From Lomentospora prolificans (Eukaryota; Ascomycota; Sordariomycetes; Microascales; Microascaceae), in the NCBI GenBank assembly GCA_029532625.1, contig JARFXM010000004.1, positions 2,232,001-2,296,000 of the forward strand: a stretch of DNA of 64,000 nucleotides. Reading direction: 5' to 3'. Positions 11,320 to 22,758 of the stretch are shown here, piece after piece (position 1 is the stretch's first letter; every line of letters begins with the position of its first letter). The position numbers and the translations under genes are program-made. The notes below the pieces were generated by a model. It saw only the letters and a program-made list of their open reading frames with translations. It searched no databases and was not told where the DNA came from.

Positions 11320-13609
11320 GTTGGGTGGTTCGAAATTAGGAAATGCTTGTACAAGAGCTAGCACTCGGGGGAAATGGCGGGATGGCGAGATGATTTCTGA
11401 TGATGTGTTAGTGAATACAGGATTAAGCATAATCAAACAAGCAACGACACCAGTAGGAAATGGCGAGGGAACGAGAACTATAAAAATGAAAATGAAAAGA
11501 AATAAGATAAAATAAAATAAAAAAGGAGATAGAACTTCCATATTGCCAGTGTGGTTGTGGGCATCATGGATTCTCTTCAAAAAATGTACCCGAGTTGTTG
11601 GAGGCTGCCCGTCAGGTTGTGTTTGGATCCAAGCGATGCGGGAGTGGGGAATAAGCAGGCTTAGAAGAATACACTATAGAACTCCACTTACAGGGTATTT
11701 TATTTTGTATACTATCACCCGTATGGACTCTTGAGAGCTGGGTCCGGGAAACGGGCATAAATCTGGAAGGGTGACGAAGGCAGTGGAGGCTAGCTCGAAG
11801 GTCAAACGACATCAATATCGTCTTGATTCGGGAGAATGACTCGAGGAAATTTTGGGTCTTCTCTTGTCCCTTGGTAATCAGCGCACGTCTCAGGCCTCAA
11901 GATTACCCTGGCCGTCAATTGGTTTAAAGGGTGACCGGTCTTTCCTGTTTGGTACTCGTTGAGTGGTTTTGGTAACAGTTGGTTCGCTGCGACTGACTCG
12001 GTGTGGACGGATGCAACAAATAAGCTTCAGAAGTGTCTTGGAACTTAATGGTTTCTTGAGCTATCGCTCGCGTGAGACCAGATGGATACCGCTGTGTTGA
12101 CCAAGGATCGTAAATAGGTAGGAAAGAGTAGAGGATTGAAGTTAGAAAGTGAAAGTGAAAGGGAGGGTGGATGATATGAATGATGGTTCTCGGTGAGCTG
12201 GTTGACTGGCTGAGCAGGACCCAGGGTGTTGGTTAGTGTCGTAATGGAACAGTTGGAAGGTCGGAGGAGCGAAATCGACACTAATACTAGTCTTGAAAAT
12301 ACTAGGGGCCAGAGAGTACACGTGGGCTAGCCCCTTGTTGAAGCTAGAAGGGTGAGACAGGGATTCGCTGGAAACAACAGGGAAGTTCAGGTCGGTGTGA
12401 CCAGAATCTAATATAGAATAATTTGGACTATAAACCGGTAATGGAGGAGTCTTTTATCTCTTTTTCTTTTCGGCTTGTATCAGACACCGGACCAGTAAGT
12501 CATGTGGGAGTCGATATCGCGATGCGGTAGCGAGGTGGTAGGTGTGTTCGGGGCAGTGTTTGATTAACGGTATTGATCGGTGTAAGTGGCATTCCGGTCT
12601 TCCAATAAATCGGAGAGAATACAAGGTATTTCGTCAGCGAAAAGCGGGTGAGTGATGATAAGACCACTTTGGTGAAGGGCATCACTTCATTTTAAACAGG
12701 CTCAGATGGGGAGGAAGCTGGGGGCTTATGTAGTTTGCTCGAAGTCGGGCCAAGCCCCAAGCCGTCCCACTTTGCGCCTGGAAAGGACTTACGGAAAAGA
12801 GGTCAATCGTGAATGGTAAGGGACGGGGAAAACAAAAGTGACACCATAGTACTCAAACCCTGCACCAGAAGACAAAAACTGTGCCCAGGAGCAGAACGTT
12901 CATGGGGGTACGTATAGTGGAGTGTGGAAGAGTAGTCAACTGTATGAGGCGCAAAAAGGAAGTGGAAGAAATCCAACAGACCGGGGTATACAACAGGCCA
13001 AGGACAGCACTGGTCTTCGCTGTCCCCTCCTGCTTCCACCCTTTCGCTGATCAGGAACTGTACAGAGGCTGGCTGTACGGCAACTGCGTATGCGTAGTGT
13101 AGTGTTGAGGTGTCCAACAAGCGAACTTGTCGAAGTCGGAAAGGGTAGGGGTGTAAAGTATGGCGGCTTACTGTCTGATACATTGATAGCGAAGTTGGAT
13201 TAGAAGGTGGTGGGAGTCAATTGGGCTGGCACGAGTACCGACAGACATACAACGGATGCTCCACGACGTACTTCTACGCAGCGAGTACCCAGGAACACCC
13301 GATACTCGTATCGCTTTAGGCAAGGGCAGGCACTGGTTTGCTACTGGGGGGCTGGAAGGTGTGCTGCCTGAGAATGGGAATGACTGGACCAGCGGTGGCC
13401 GCCCATTGATTTTTCCACCCCCGGAAAGACAGGGAAGTAGGCACCTTGACCAACGTGGGGTGGTATGATGATGGGTGGCTATTAGCGAGAGGGAGGGAAG
13501 GAGTGAGGAGTAATTTTGCAACTATCATCGATGTCGCAGTGTATTATTCTTTCTTCTTTCTGGATTATTCTTGAACAGGGGGTGGTTGTTGAGTGGGCAA
13601 TTGTTTAAA

Positions 13610-13861
13610 TTACTCTCCCAGATCTACGGGAAACGGTTCAACGCCTTCTTCTTTCGGTTTGCCATCAATTCTTACCCGGATACGGGCCTGAACACGGGGC
13701 GGAGTGTTGGAGGCCGATGAAGGTGGCCCGACAGGTGGAGCCCCAGGCTCCGGAGGATTTTACCACAACCACTGCGGTGCGGTGACTTCAACATCAAGGC
13801 GCCCAGAAAAAGGAATTAATACGGCAAACTCAGACCCACCCAAAACGAATGAGGGGCCTAA
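13610..13861 (-). pseudogene. Possible broken gene remnant (C-terminal part)
   Basis: On the minus strand, two consecutive stretches share one frame and read like protein rather than noise: 33 codons containing GGSEFAVLIPFSGRLDVEV (13861-13763), a single TAA at 13760-13762, then 49 codons ending at the TAA at 13610-13612. The second stretch is Pro-rich at first and then reads RVQARIRVRIDGKPKEEG and EPFPVDLGE. The upstream frame is closed by stops and there is no starting Met. It could be a decayed gene, a last exon whose partners I cannot place, or chance. I do not recognise the family. Confidence 0.3.
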
Positions 13862-16213
13862 CTACGGGTCCAGATATTATTAGGAAGCCCACCCGCTATC
13901 ACCGATAAGGGGGCGATGTAAGAGCATGCGGGCGAATATTTCCCCCTTCCGGGCCCCTTGGTTAGGGCACCCGCCAAATCCAGTTGTCGGTCAAGAGAAA
14001 AAAAAATTGCACGGGGGCTGAACTTTGTCAAGAGAGCTGCTAGGGGGCACGACGACGGGGGCTCACAGAGGGCTGCAGGGTGTGGAGAAATCGTGACAGC
14101 TTGCTTTTGCGCATCATGCCAGAAGCAGACTCACGCATATTTTCCGTTGGGGACAGAACCAGTCAAAAGCGCGGCGGAGTATTTGTGAGTCTCGTTGATG
14201 CATGTACAGCTACGACCTTCGCAACGAGAATACGCGACGACCCCACGGAAGATTGGTTGTACGTGTACTTGCAAACGAGCAAGTTGCGGCGAAGGGCGTG
14301 CCATCTCATAGCACTCGACAAACCCGAGCGAAGTGGCCACTTTGTCTGGCGAGAGCCATGCAACGGATCGCAAGATCGAGATTTCGAGTAACAGGAAGCC
14401 CAGTGACGCCCCGGCACTGAGCTATTCCTTCCTTGGGATTGGTTGCCAGGGCCCTTGAGCACTGGAAGTTTGGTGTGGGATTCAGCCACGCCTGACAACT
14501 TTCTGTATCCCAACTGTTTGGTTGTTCGGTAACAAGCCGGGTGGGGGGCAAACAGGGGGATAAAACTTGGAATTTGGGAAGAGCCAGGAGTTAGGTACAC
14601 TCCAGGGTTCTGCATATTCGTGGTGCAGGGGAGGAGTCCGTTTTGGAGAATTTCGAAGGAAGAGTTGGCTTCCTAACTCTCTGGTTGTCTTCATTTCTTA
14701 TCAACACCGCTCCGTGAGCTGCGAGATCAAAGAGCGATGGTTCTCGCCAAACAATGCATATTTGCACATCATTGGGCCCCGTTCGTAGCTCATAAGTGTA
14801 CGGTTCACGGCTCTCATCCCACGCCATTCAGGCGCGCTATGCAAGCCGCATCGAGGATGAGACAATTTCTTTTCTTTTTGTCTTTTCTCTCGTTATTTTT
14901 CATTCCCCCGGTACAATCGATACTTGGGGAAGGTTGTTCAAGTACTGGGAGGCAGGGCCCTTGTCAGTCGGCATGCCAGTTCAAATTCGGTTGCTTGGGG
15001 CTATCCCCTTAATTACATCCTCTCATGTTGAGTAGCCCTGGAGAGCTTCCGTCCTTCACGTTCTGCAAGCAGCCACAACGCCTTGCAGCAGCATTAATCA
15101 AATCATGGCCAACCATGCTAATTTCTGAACTCTCGGGGACCGAGACAGGAAGCAGGAAGGCTCGTTTTGTTCAAATCTCTTTGGAAGTATCATGTTCGTA
15201 TTCTTCAGAAGGGCTCGAAGGCAAAGAGTACACCACCCATCTGCCCAAGCCAATGGTTTAGACATTGCCTGCCAGTTGTAGGTCGCAGTTGCAGATACCC
15301 GCAAGCGTGCAGGAGCAATCATCATGTGATCTTTCTCTCTTGGCCAACTCTCCCTTCAGCTATGCGTTGAACGCGCGAGTCGGAGTTTGCATGGTCCTCA
15401 TCTCTTGAGTGTACCTGTAGACGCAATGAGGAACTCTATCCGTCCACGGTCATCCTGTGGCCAATGCTTCCCCAGGGTGAGCTTTCCCGATTCGGCCCAG
15501 TGCCAGTAATTTGCGTAAGCTCTTCGGCTCTTAATTTAAAAAGAGGCCGGAAATAGATGAGGGGATCTTATATAGAGAGTGAGAAGAAAAGTAAGTATCC
15601 GTAGAAATAGCCTCTCACCAAGACTACCGCCATGCCTTAACCTCCAAAGTAAGTTCCCCTTTTACATCTGTGCCTAGTGCGATTCCAACTACCCGGCGGG
15701 GCGTACCGATCCCAGCCGTGCGTGTGCATATTGGTGCTTGTGTGACCCTTGCAACCCACCCATACTCAACGTTGAGGAGGGTGAAAAACGCCGAAATGAT
15801 ACTTGCAAACAGCAGAACCGTGGGGTGAATGACACAAAGATGACATTTACCACCTTGGAGAAGGCAAGCCGACTCCAACCCTTTGCCATCACTAAGCTAA
15901 TCTATTTGGATGACTTGGAAGCTGGTCCTGATGGCTGCGTTGGTACATAGCCAAATATGATAAGAGTCACGATCCCTAGTTTCACAGAGTGTGATGCAAA
16001 ATTTCAAGATTTTTTTCTGTTTCTTTTTTCTTCTTCAGTTTAGAATTATCTAACTAGATCAGGGGTGTCATGTAGGTTCATGCCACGATTCAGTTCAACT
16101 CGTAAACCGACGAACAAGTTACGCCTGAAGTTGCCTTATTAGGCAAGATCACATGTGGAATCAGATCTCGAGGAACAACGCGACCGAAGCTCAAGAAGGG
16201 GGAAAAAATATGT

Positions 16214-16232
16214 GGGGGGGGGGGGGGGGGGG
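16214..16232. repeat. Poly-G tract (19 nt)
   Basis: Nineteen consecutive G about 130 bp downstream of the isomerase stop codon, probably in or past its 3' UTR. Such a run could form a G-quadruplex, and its length is prone to sequencing error. Confidence 0.9.
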
Positions 16233-16363
16233 CGCAAAGAATTAAACATCCGTCATCGTGCCTCGTTTGAATTGATAGAAGAGAAGGGTAACCGGATGCG
16301 AAAGAAGGTGGGTACAACGATGGAAGGTGCCCGAGATGGTATGCGCCACCGGCGTCAAAGCAT

Positions 16364-17436
16364 TCACATCCTCACGATGTCGTCGTTGGTAAACTGCTTG
16401 AGGTCGCCATCGATGTTGCTCCACCAGTCGTACAACATAGTATCGCAGATAAGCTTGAACCAGGGTGTGAATTTGAGAGAAGGGTCCTTGAATAGCGCCT
16501 TGAGTTCATCGGCAGAAACATATTTGGAGGCCTTGACCTCGTTTGGGTTAATGTTGAGGTCGACATTGGCCTTGATGAAGAGGATATAGTCGACTAGAGT
16601 GAACCACAGCGTCCCCGGTTAGTCATTTGGTCTCACAATAACCCGCGCGTTCCACCACCTCCCTGCTGGGTGGAAGAGTGGCAGCGAGGCAATGGAGAGG
16701 GGCTAGCAACCACAAGCGCATGAGGAAGGGCAAAGACTTACTCTCGTGCTCACCCCACTCGCCATCACTGGGCGCCTTGTAGTGGATGCGAGTAAGGAAT
16801 CGAAACTTCTCGATAGGCACCTGCTCTGGCTTAATGCCCAACTCGTGTTCGAGCTTCCTTTGGGCCGCTCGCTTGGCGCCCTCGATAGATTCGGGAAGGG
16901 TAGAGCCCGTTTCACCAGGAATGTTCAGAGGGTGGGAGCAGCAGGTATTGGTCCACATGTCGGGAAAGGTGATCTTTTCTTCGGCTCGCTGCTGCAGGAG
17001 GAGGCGGTTCTGGTCGTCGAACAGGAACACGGAGAATGCGCGGTGTAGGAGACCCTTGTCGATGTTGGTCATTAAATGGCCTGCAGTGGCACGCGGTTAG
17101 CTGGCCGTTAAGAGACATCATACGCGACGCTCATTGGGATACCAGGCAATGGAAGCGCCTTGGGGGCACTGGCGTCGTAGGAGGGGGTAGCCAGGGCCGC
17201 GAGGAAAAGAGGTCGGCGGGGTTGGAAGAAGGTGTATACGACACACAAATTTTCTTGCTGGCAGTGCCAATTGGAACGTCATTCTCATCGAGCACGATGC
17301 AAACCTCGTCCATCAACCGGATCTGCTCGACATCGTGACCCGTGAGAGCTTCCGACCTCGTGTCAATGTCGGGAAAGAGGCGAAGCATGGCCTCGGCCGT
17401 GATGGGCTGGTCTGTCGTCGTGGTTGTGGCGGACAT
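16364..17436 (-). CDS. IDI1: Isopentenyl-diphosphate delta-isomerase (type 1)
   Basis: Interconverts isopentenyl and dimethylallyl diphosphate, the step that feeds sterol, ubiquinone, dolichol and terpenoid synthesis. Exons on the minus strand are 17436-17247, 17080-16742 and 16593-16364, 759 nt in all, giving 252 aa, the usual length for the fungal enzyme. Splicing joins SKKI to CHLMTNIDKGLLHRAFSVF, rebuilding the Nudix-like core. The conserved active-site block TNTCCSHPL (about 108-115, catalytic Cys) is followed by the Nudix helix with EGAKRAAQRKLEHELGI, and the C-terminal segment includes FTPWFKLI. The first donor is GTGTGT, acceptable though less common than GTAAGT. No signal peptide is seen; cytosolic or peroxisomal placement cannot be decided. 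It is divergent from the MATE transporter over 1.3 kb. Confidence 0.97.
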
Positions 17437-18756
17437 CCTAGGATATGTTTTGCGGGAGGATGGGGGACAGATAGGAGAAACCGATATTCGACAAGAGTGA
17501 AACAGAGGAAAGACGAATAGAGTCAAGAACTTAGCTAAAGAAACGGAGGGGAATTTCGCTCGCGACTAAGTACGGCGGCGGGCGGACGCCCAGAAATAGC
17601 CAGCGATCAATAATCTCGCCGCTGGCGTTAGGGAACTTTTACCCCACCAAATTGATTTGTTAAGGGAAGGGTGGGGCAAGCAAGGGTGCCTGTGATGAGC
17701 GTTGAGGTCTTTGATTTGATCATGGATCAAATCTGGATGCCAGCGACCTGAGCGTTTCTATGTTTATCTGGATTTCCCGCCACCCCTCAGAAGCCGCCCT
17801 CGTCTCTTCGCTTGACAGAGTGATGGAAGTGCACTGACTCTGTAGACCTGACACCTGACATAGTGTGTCTCATTGTTCTAGTAAATCACCCGTCGAGGTG
17901 GCATGTCGGTCCGCGAACAAGAGACGGAAATATGCCAAAATATTCCTCGTTCTTTCCCCACTGAGACACGCCGAGGCTCTGACCTCGGGTTGTTGAATAC
18001 AACCTGAAATGAGCACTCAAGGGAGGCGGTCACTGACTCGCCTGATGAATAAGCGCCAGGCCCAAGAGCGGTCCTGAATGCTGGCCCTGGTCGGCCAATC
18101 CGCCTGCAACCAGGTAAAAAGGTGGACAACCAACTGGTATAATTATCCAGCCTAGAATTATTCTTCTTCACTTTGAAACTCTCATCTTCACCCTCACGAG
18201 CTTCTTCTAGTGTGGATGGTACGGTGTTGCGAGGAAAGGATCTTCTCATTCTTACTCCACCTCAAGTATGGCTTGATGGTGCATCTTGCCCACATCATTA
18301 ATCAATTGAAGTCTTCATTGGTTCCCGGACAGGTATAGTGGGCACCCTCTGTAATGTACTACTCTCCTCACCTCCTCAAAACGGATTCTATTAGGTCATC
18401 TAGCACCGTCGTCACCTGGCTGTTAAGGAAATTCAGTTTTAACTCGTATTTTCTCGGATGGGACCCAGTCGATCCTCCATTGAAGGTAGCAACGCTATTT
18501 TAATCAAAGCCTTTCGGAGCGAAAATGAGAAGAGTCCGGGGCCGAACTCCTCCGCATTTACTCAGGGCCAAGAGCGGTGTGCAACGTAAACATACCCCCC
18601 GTCTATTCCCACTCTCTGGTCCTTTATATCTGTACTCATCATCCCGGAACCACTGTGGCCTCATAAGTGACGTACACTTCTAAACTTCAATCTTCCTCCT
18701 GGTTGGCTGTTCAGGCAGTTCCAACTTGCATCCGATCTCGACGTCACTAGCCGCCA
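17437..18756. promoter_or_regulatory. Divergent promoter region, IDI1 / MATE transporter
   Basis: A 1.32-kb interval between two outward-facing start codons. The visible structure is a perfect 9-bp inverted repeat with a 3-nt spacer at 17713-17733. CGTCAC/GTGACG words near 18669 and 18742 resemble half cAMP-response sites but are too short to call. No protein-coding sequence is recognised; the minus-strand frame at 17878-18249 has no family likeness. Confidence 0.45.
17713..17733. promoter_or_regulatory. Perfect 9-bp inverted repeat (operator-like)
   Basis: The arms GATTTGATC and GATCAAATC are exact reverse complements separated by ATG. The site lies 277 bp upstream of the IDI1 start codon. 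The symmetry suggests binding by a dimeric regulator, but the factor is unknown and such repeats also occur by chance. Confidence 0.3.
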
Positions 18757-20932
18757 ATGGGCCCAAACAACCACCCGACAGCTGAAGGGACGGCTCAAAC
18801 CCCGCTAGTGACGGCACTGTCCTCGTCGTTCCGATCAAGGTCTCCCGTCATTGGGGAATCGATCGCTAGAGATGTCGCCGAATGTTCCAGCGAGGGTGAT
18901 GAGGGAGCCATCGACTCGGGTTCTGAGGCCTCCATAGATGTGTCAGGTCCACCCATGTATCGGAGGCCAAGTGGGGTTGCTTATGGTCCAGTGCGGCCGG
19001 TTTTCAATGACCTATCGCACGATATCTCTGTCCTAACACCGTACGATAGGGAGCAGGCTAGGGAAGCCGAGCGCGCGCTCCTTCAGGACAACCATATTTT
19101 GCTTCCCACTGAGCGTCGTGCCAAGCCAGCATCTTGGTGGCAACTATTGGTAGGCCGACCTTCTGATCCAAAGAAGGAGAGAGGCAGCAGTAGCAGGTCT
19201 CAAGAGGAGGGTAGCGGTTTTCGAGAGACTTCGCCTCTTTTACCTGGCAGTCGCGACGTCGTTTACAACGATGAGGAGCTAGATCGGCAATGGAACGAGG
19301 CTGTATCGGCTGGCCGCATCCAGACAACATGGACACGAGAGGCAATGACACTTGGGACATACGCGCCCCCCCTCCTCGTTGCGTCCTTATTCCAGTATTC
19401 CATCAATGTCGTCTGCATCTTCGCCGTAGGAAGGATTGGCAAGATAGAGCTCGGGGCTGTGAGCCGTAAGTACAGAACTCGCGCTTCGCCTTTCACGCTG
19501 TCAAAAAACGCACTAATGTAGCAAACCTACAGTTGCTAGTATGACATCCGTTATTACCTGCTATGCTCCGTTCCTTGGCATGGCAACTAGCCTGGATACA
19601 CTATGCGCACAAGCGTACGGATCTGGACATAAACATCTCGTTGGCTTACAGTTCCAGCGCATGACTTGTCTGCTCATGCTATGCTTCATCCCCATTGCTT
19701 TTATATGGTGGCATGGCGAGTGGCTCTTGTCCAAGGTGGTTCCGGAAGCGAGATCCGCTGAACTTGCCGGACAATACCTGCGAGTCCTGATCTTTGGTGG
19801 TCCGTTCATCGGTATTTTCGAGGCAGGTAAGAGGTTCGTTCAGGCACAAGGCCTCTTCCGTGCCGTAACCTGGGTGCTGGTTGCGGCTGCACCCATTAAT
19901 GCTTTCTTGACTTGGCTTCTTGTATGGAAACTTGAGCTAGGGTTCATTGGAGCCCCGATTTCGGTTGTGATAACCGAAATCCTGATGCCTTGGTTCCTCT
20001 TTTTATATGTACGATTCATTGACGGATACCAGTGCTGGGGTGGCTTCAGCAAGCGTGCTTTGACGAACTGGGGTGAGTAAATCATACTCAAATCCATGCG
20101 AATTCCGCGGACTTTCAAGGCCTATTTCATCGGCTAACAAATCACAGGCCCGATGATCCGCCTCGCGATTCCCGGTATGGTGATGATTGAGGCCGAGTAT
20201 CTTTCATTTGAAATTCTCGTTTTAGCCTCAAGTCAATTCGGAGCGTCTTCACTCGCAGCCCAAAGTATTTTGAGCACGCTCATCTCCATCAGCTACCAGC
20301 TCCCATTTGCACTCTCCATTGCAGCCTCGACACGTATCGCCAATCTTATTGGGGCAGGCCTCGTCGATGCTGCTAAGATCAGCGCCCGGGTGGTGAGTTG
20401 TTTAAAGATAGTGGATTTCAATTTCGCTGTTTGGCTAACGTAGGGCAAGACCGCTTTTTTGGGATTCTGCCTTGGTCTGTTTAACTTCTTCGTCATGTTT
20501 GCCTTCCGCGTTTCTATCATAGGCTTCTTTACAAAGGACTTGGACGTCCAGGAGATTGCCGTTGCCGTCATTCCCATCGTTGCTGTCATGCAAATCTGTG
20601 ATGGGGTGTCGGTGAATGCTCACGGTATTCTCAGGGGCATTGGACAGCAACACATTGGCGGATATGCAAATTTGGGAGGTCATTATCTATTTGCAATGCC
20701 ATTAGCTTTTGGTACGGCATTTGGTCTTGATTGGCAGCTCAAGGGTCTGTGGTTTGGTATTATGTGTGGCATTTTATTGTAAGTTGTCCGGCCCCAAGAC
20801 ATGGGACGTTCAATGTCGACGATTAACTTTCCGTTTAGTGTTGCGGTCATTGAATATATATTCATACACCTCGCGGATTGGAAACTGGCTGCCAAGGAGG
20901 CTGAGGCAAGGAACGCGGAGGGCGAGATGTAA
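18757..20932 (+). CDS. MATE-family multidrug/toxin efflux transporter
   Basis: Integral membrane antiporter of the MATE family (Pfam MatE, as in yeast Erc1), expected to export organic cations or metabolites using an ion gradient; the substrate is not predictable. Exons are 18757-19465, 19533-20072, 20148-20392, 20444-20778 and 20839-20932, 1923 nt in total, giving 640 aa. A long hydrophilic Ser/Glu-rich cytosolic N-terminus (about 1-190) precedes two MatE repeats of about six membrane segments each. Family motifs include LASMTSVITCYAPFLGMATSLDTLCAQAYG at the start of repeat one (19534 onward) and QSILSTLISISYQLPFALSIAASTRIANLIGAG in repeat two (20263 onward). The tail ends AAKEAEARNAEGEM. 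All introns have clean GT-AG borders and keep phase. Confidence 0.93.
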
Positions 20933-21330
20933 GGGAAAACTTTCGGGATGGAATCCGTACGGATGGGCGGACACGGATAATTTGTAAGGATCAACAGGAA
21001 TCCAATACATGAGGAAACTGGGTTGCGAAATCTACAGTAATTAGTATATAGTATTATCTTCCTAAGATAAAAAATGGGCCGTTGAATCCTTGGCTAAGCA
21101 GAGCTATTGTAGTACATTGATAATTTGCTTCATCCATGGTCACTGGTCATCGATATACGGCTCTCGGTGAGGTAGTTTTCTTGTGGGGTCCTGAAGCTCC
21201 GTCATTCTTTCACCGTGCGGCGCAACTCGAATCGCAAACAAATGCCTGGTCCTTGCACTTCTTCCCACCTGTTACCTCAAAAGCTCCCCCATATGACCCC
21301 CTCACCTAATCATCACCACAACCAGACAGA
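20933..21330. promoter_or_regulatory. MATE 3' end and LSm4 promoter interval
   Basis: A 398-bp stretch between tandem genes. It must contain the MATE 3' UTR and the LSm4 promoter and leader. The segment just upstream of the LSm4 ATG is C/A-rich, as is common for fungal leaders. No further feature is visible. Confidence 0.4.
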
Positions 21331-22037
21331 ATGGTATGTATGGAAGCCCTTGGTAACCATCAGACTCGGATTTAAATCCCGGGGCGAGTGAAACTCGTGC
21401 CCACTATCCCCCCTCCCCTCCACCCATACCACAAGCCCGAAACTGACGTGGCCTTGCTAGTTACCCCTCGGACTCCTTAACGCGGCGCAAGGCCACCCGA
21501 TTCTGGTGGAGCTAAAAAACGGCGAGAACCTCAATGGCCATTTAGTCATGTGCGATACGTGGATGAACCTGACGCTCAAAGAGGTTGTGCAGTCAAGCCC
21601 GGTACGAAATGAGACCCCTTGTCGGATGGCCCTTTGAGCACGCGGACTTCTACGGTCACCTGGGTTGCGAAGACGTACCTCTTCTATTGGGGTTCTCGAG
21701 GAAATATGGCTAATTTACGAGGCGTTTAGGAGGGTGATAAGTTTGTGCGATTACCAGAAGCCTACGTCAAGGGCAACAATGTAAGGCCTTATGCCCTGGA
21801 TACTATGATACATTGCGGATAGCTAACTTTTTGGCATTTCTGCTACAGATCAAGTACCTTCGAGTTCCCGACGAGATTATTGATATCGTTAAAGAGTCTC
21901 AACAAAACCAGCCGAGCGGCTTCCGAGGTGGAAGGGGTGGACGAGACCGGGAGCACAGCAACCGTGGAGACAGGGGTGGCCGAGGTGGTGGACGTGGCCA
22001 GGGACGCGGAAGGGGAAGGGGTAGAGGTGGTGCGTAA
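21331..22037 (+). CDS. LSM4: U6 snRNA-associated Sm-like protein LSm4
   Basis: Subunit of the nuclear LSm2-8 ring that binds the U6 snRNA 3' end and of the cytosolic LSm1-7 ring in mRNA decay. Exons are 21331-21333 (the ATG alone), 21461-21601, 21730-21780 and 21849-22037, 384 nt in total, giving 127 aa. The Sm fold is complete: Sm1 with LPLGLLNAAQGHPILVELKN and LNGHLVMCDTWMNLTLKEVV, and Sm2 with the EAYVKGNNIKYLRVPDEIID segment. The C-terminus is a dense RGG/RG tail (about 85-127), typical of LSm4 and a target for arginine methylation and granule assembly. The first exon carrying only the start codon was placed because the next exon continues in phase as MLPLGLL, the canonical LSm4 start. 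Confidence 0.96.
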
Positions 22038-22662
22038 CTGTGAGTCCGGGTGATAAACAAAACCTATTCTCGTCGATGTCGAGCCAGGTTCAGGCCACAA
22101 CCGTTGGACTGGATATAGCGGCGGCGTCGATTTACTACAGCGGACTGCCGTTCTCGGGATTTTATACCATCTCACGACAGCTGTCTACATGGCGTTATTT
22201 GCGTAACTCTTCGTATGTGTATCAGGCATCTCTTGCCGGGGCCGCGGGAAGGGTCGAACTTGATAGACAGACGGACATGTCGGTTGGTGATACCCTACCA
22301 CGAGTTCATGACTCGTTCGATCCTCAATTTTCTTTTTTAAAGAAATTACACATTTATGTCGTATTATCCCATCTTCCCACCGGTCTGCCCTTCACTTATT
22401 CTCGTAGTGCAATGTATCAGTGCGATTGAAGTTCAGTAAGCGCAGGAACAGTTGAACATGATCTAGGTATAAATTATAAGAAAAAAAAGGACGTGAATCA
22501 AAAACAGATTAAGAAATTGAACCCCAACCTCCCCTCTCCCCCCCCCCTCCCCCTCTCTCCTTTTTAAAAGTAAAACAAGGACAAAGAGAAAAAAAAATTA
22601 CTTCGTACTCGATCGCAGGAACGATACGAGCAATACAAGAAAAAAAAACATTGTCACTTCAA
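22038..22662. other. LSm4 3' region, low-complexity C/T and A tracts
   Basis: Follows the LSm4 stop codon and runs to the tRNA. It includes a C/T-rich tract at about 22525-22567 and several A-rich runs. An open frame at 22040-22429 has no homology signal and lies where a 3' UTR is expected. Confidence 0.5.
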
Positions 22663-22758
22663 TGCTCAGTATGAGGGTCGAACTCATGACCTTGGCATTT
22701 ACTTGATAAACCGGATAGTTTATTAGTACCACGCTCTAACCAACTGAGCTAACCGAGC
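22663..22758 (-). tRNA. tRNA-Ile (anticodon AAU), with 22-nt intron
   Basis: A complete cloverleaf can be drawn on the minus strand. The acceptor stem is GCTCGGT/ACTGAGC with one G-U pair and discriminator A. The D arm is GCTC-AGTTGGTTA-GAGC and the anticodon stem TGGTA/TGCCA. The loop CTAATA...A has anticodon AAT at 34-36. The variable loop is AGGTC and the T arm ATGAG-TTCGACC-CTCAT. A 22-nt intron sits at the canonical position between nucleotides 37 and 38 (window 22699-22720), so the mature tRNA is 74 nt before CCA addition. A34 would be edited to inosine to read AUU, AUC and AUA. Confidence 0.95.

Larger units (their letters stand above)
11320..16363. other. Long gene-poor stretch
   Basis: Five kilobases with no recognisable intact gene. 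The open frames are short, lack splice-linked partners and show no family likeness; the exception is a possible coding remnant on the minus strand at 13610-13861, listed separately. A run of 19 G lies at 16214-16232. The DNA is not obviously AT-rich, so it does not look like a block degraded by repeat-induced point mutation. A poorly conserved gene or long non-coding RNA remains possible. Confidence 0.45.

Noticed and set aside
11320..11580. Upstream extension of the GNAT frame beginning MKRIHDAHN
   Set aside because: Extension is A/T-rich and hydrophobic (FYFILFLFIFIFIV), unlike the family, and is best read as leader or intron sequence.
17878..18249. 123-aa minus-strand frame in the IDI1/MATE promoter
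   Set aside because: No splice-linked partners or family likeness, and it lies where two promoters are required.
22040..22429. 129-aa frame just after LSm4
   Set aside because: Begins at a GTG, overlaps the expected 3' UTR and has no homology signal.
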